Assembly (NCBI GenBank): GCA_003339415.1
Contig: PDHQ01000523.1
Coordinates: 1-17,808, forward strand
DNA length: 17,808 nucleotides
Reading direction: 5' to 3'
DNA from: Ophiocordyceps camponoti-saundersi (nom. inval.)
Lineage: Eukaryota; Ascomycota; Sordariomycetes; Hypocreales; Ophiocordycipitaceae
Position 1 is the stretch's first letter; each line of letters starts with the position of its first letter. This document shows positions 17,800-17,808 of this stretch, piece after piece. Position numbers and translations under genes: made by a program. Below the pieces are notes generated by a model that worked only from the letters and a program-made list of their open reading frames with translations, was not told the origin of the DNA and searched no databases.

Positions 17800-17808
17800 C
17801 CCCCCCCC
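17800..17808 (+). repeat. poly-C tract cut by the window end (at least C9)
   Basis: Nine C reach the last base, so the true length is unknown. If the window is a contig end, assembly may have stopped in this homopolymer. Confidence 0.9.

Larger units (their letters stand above)
1..17808. other. RIP-mutated, repeat-rich fungal region
   Basis: CA and TG are nearly missing on both strands and TA is very abundant, with CG retained. By hand, 7201-7800 holds about 79 TA and 15 CA+TG. Stops inside the recognisable coding relics are TAA or TAG and I found no TGA, as expected if TG becomes TA and CAA, CAG and TGG become stops. Known: RIP in Pezizomycotina changes C to T, preferably in CpA, in duplicated DNA. 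Inference: the whole window has been through RIP, including spacers between recognisable repeats. No window-wide computation of RIP indices was possible. Confidence 0.92.

Noticed and set aside
1..17808. CRISPR array, bacterial operon or phage interpretation
   Set aside because: There are no regularly spaced identical repeats, no ribosome-binding-site-led gene clusters and no intact genes; CA/TG depletion and the copia relic indicate fungal nuclear DNA.
1..17808. Telomere-like CCCTAA words
   Set aside because: They occur singly and are a by-product of CCCTA-rich RIP sequence; there is no tandem array.

Overview
The window looks like a block of repeat-induced point mutation (RIP) from a filamentous ascomycete genome (Pezizomycotina). 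The dinucleotides CA and TG are almost absent and TA is in great excess, on both strands and across nearly the whole window, while CG is kept. In a hand count of 7201-7800 I found about 79 TA against 15 CA plus TG. This is the CpA-to-TpA signature of RIP, the fungal premeiotic mutation of duplicated DNA. I see no intact protein-coding gene, rRNA or tRNA. What remains is broken coding relics, diverged repeat copies and simple-sequence tracts. I cannot name the species.

Layout. 1-2777: fragments of a dispersed repeat (775-1136 and 2575-2700), poly-C, poly-A and poly-T tracts, and no recognisable gene. 2778-5078: no supported gene; AT and GA microsatellites and a purine-rich degenerate tandem repeat at 3552-3935. 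5079-5690, minus strand: a decayed gene of unknown function with an acidic tract and a possible intron. 6640-9349: the clearest element, a 5'-truncated Ty1/copia retrotransposon with the integrase C-terminal part, reverse transcriptase and RNase H, then a polypurine tract and a possible 3' LTR. 9976-16142: two diverged copies of a long unit. The first half (A, about 1.16 kb) carries a TATA-like box and an unrecognised roughly 275-codon reading frame. The second half (B) is non-coding and ends in CCCGCTAAA. The first copy is interrupted by about 1 kb of another repeat (R5 plus C) and by a 168-bp segment. 16495-17716: a degenerate array of a short core related to ACGAAAAGGCTCTCTTTTA. The window ends in a C run.

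How it fits together. This is a nest of transposable elements and gene-like repeats silenced by point mutation rather than deletion. Frames are mostly preserved, their stops are TAA or TAG, and in the copia element the catalytic acidic residues were changed by the same CA/TG-to-TA process. The two A copies are the best candidate for something undescribed: their coding frame, spacing and TATA position are conserved although both are dead, and I cannot assign the product to a family.
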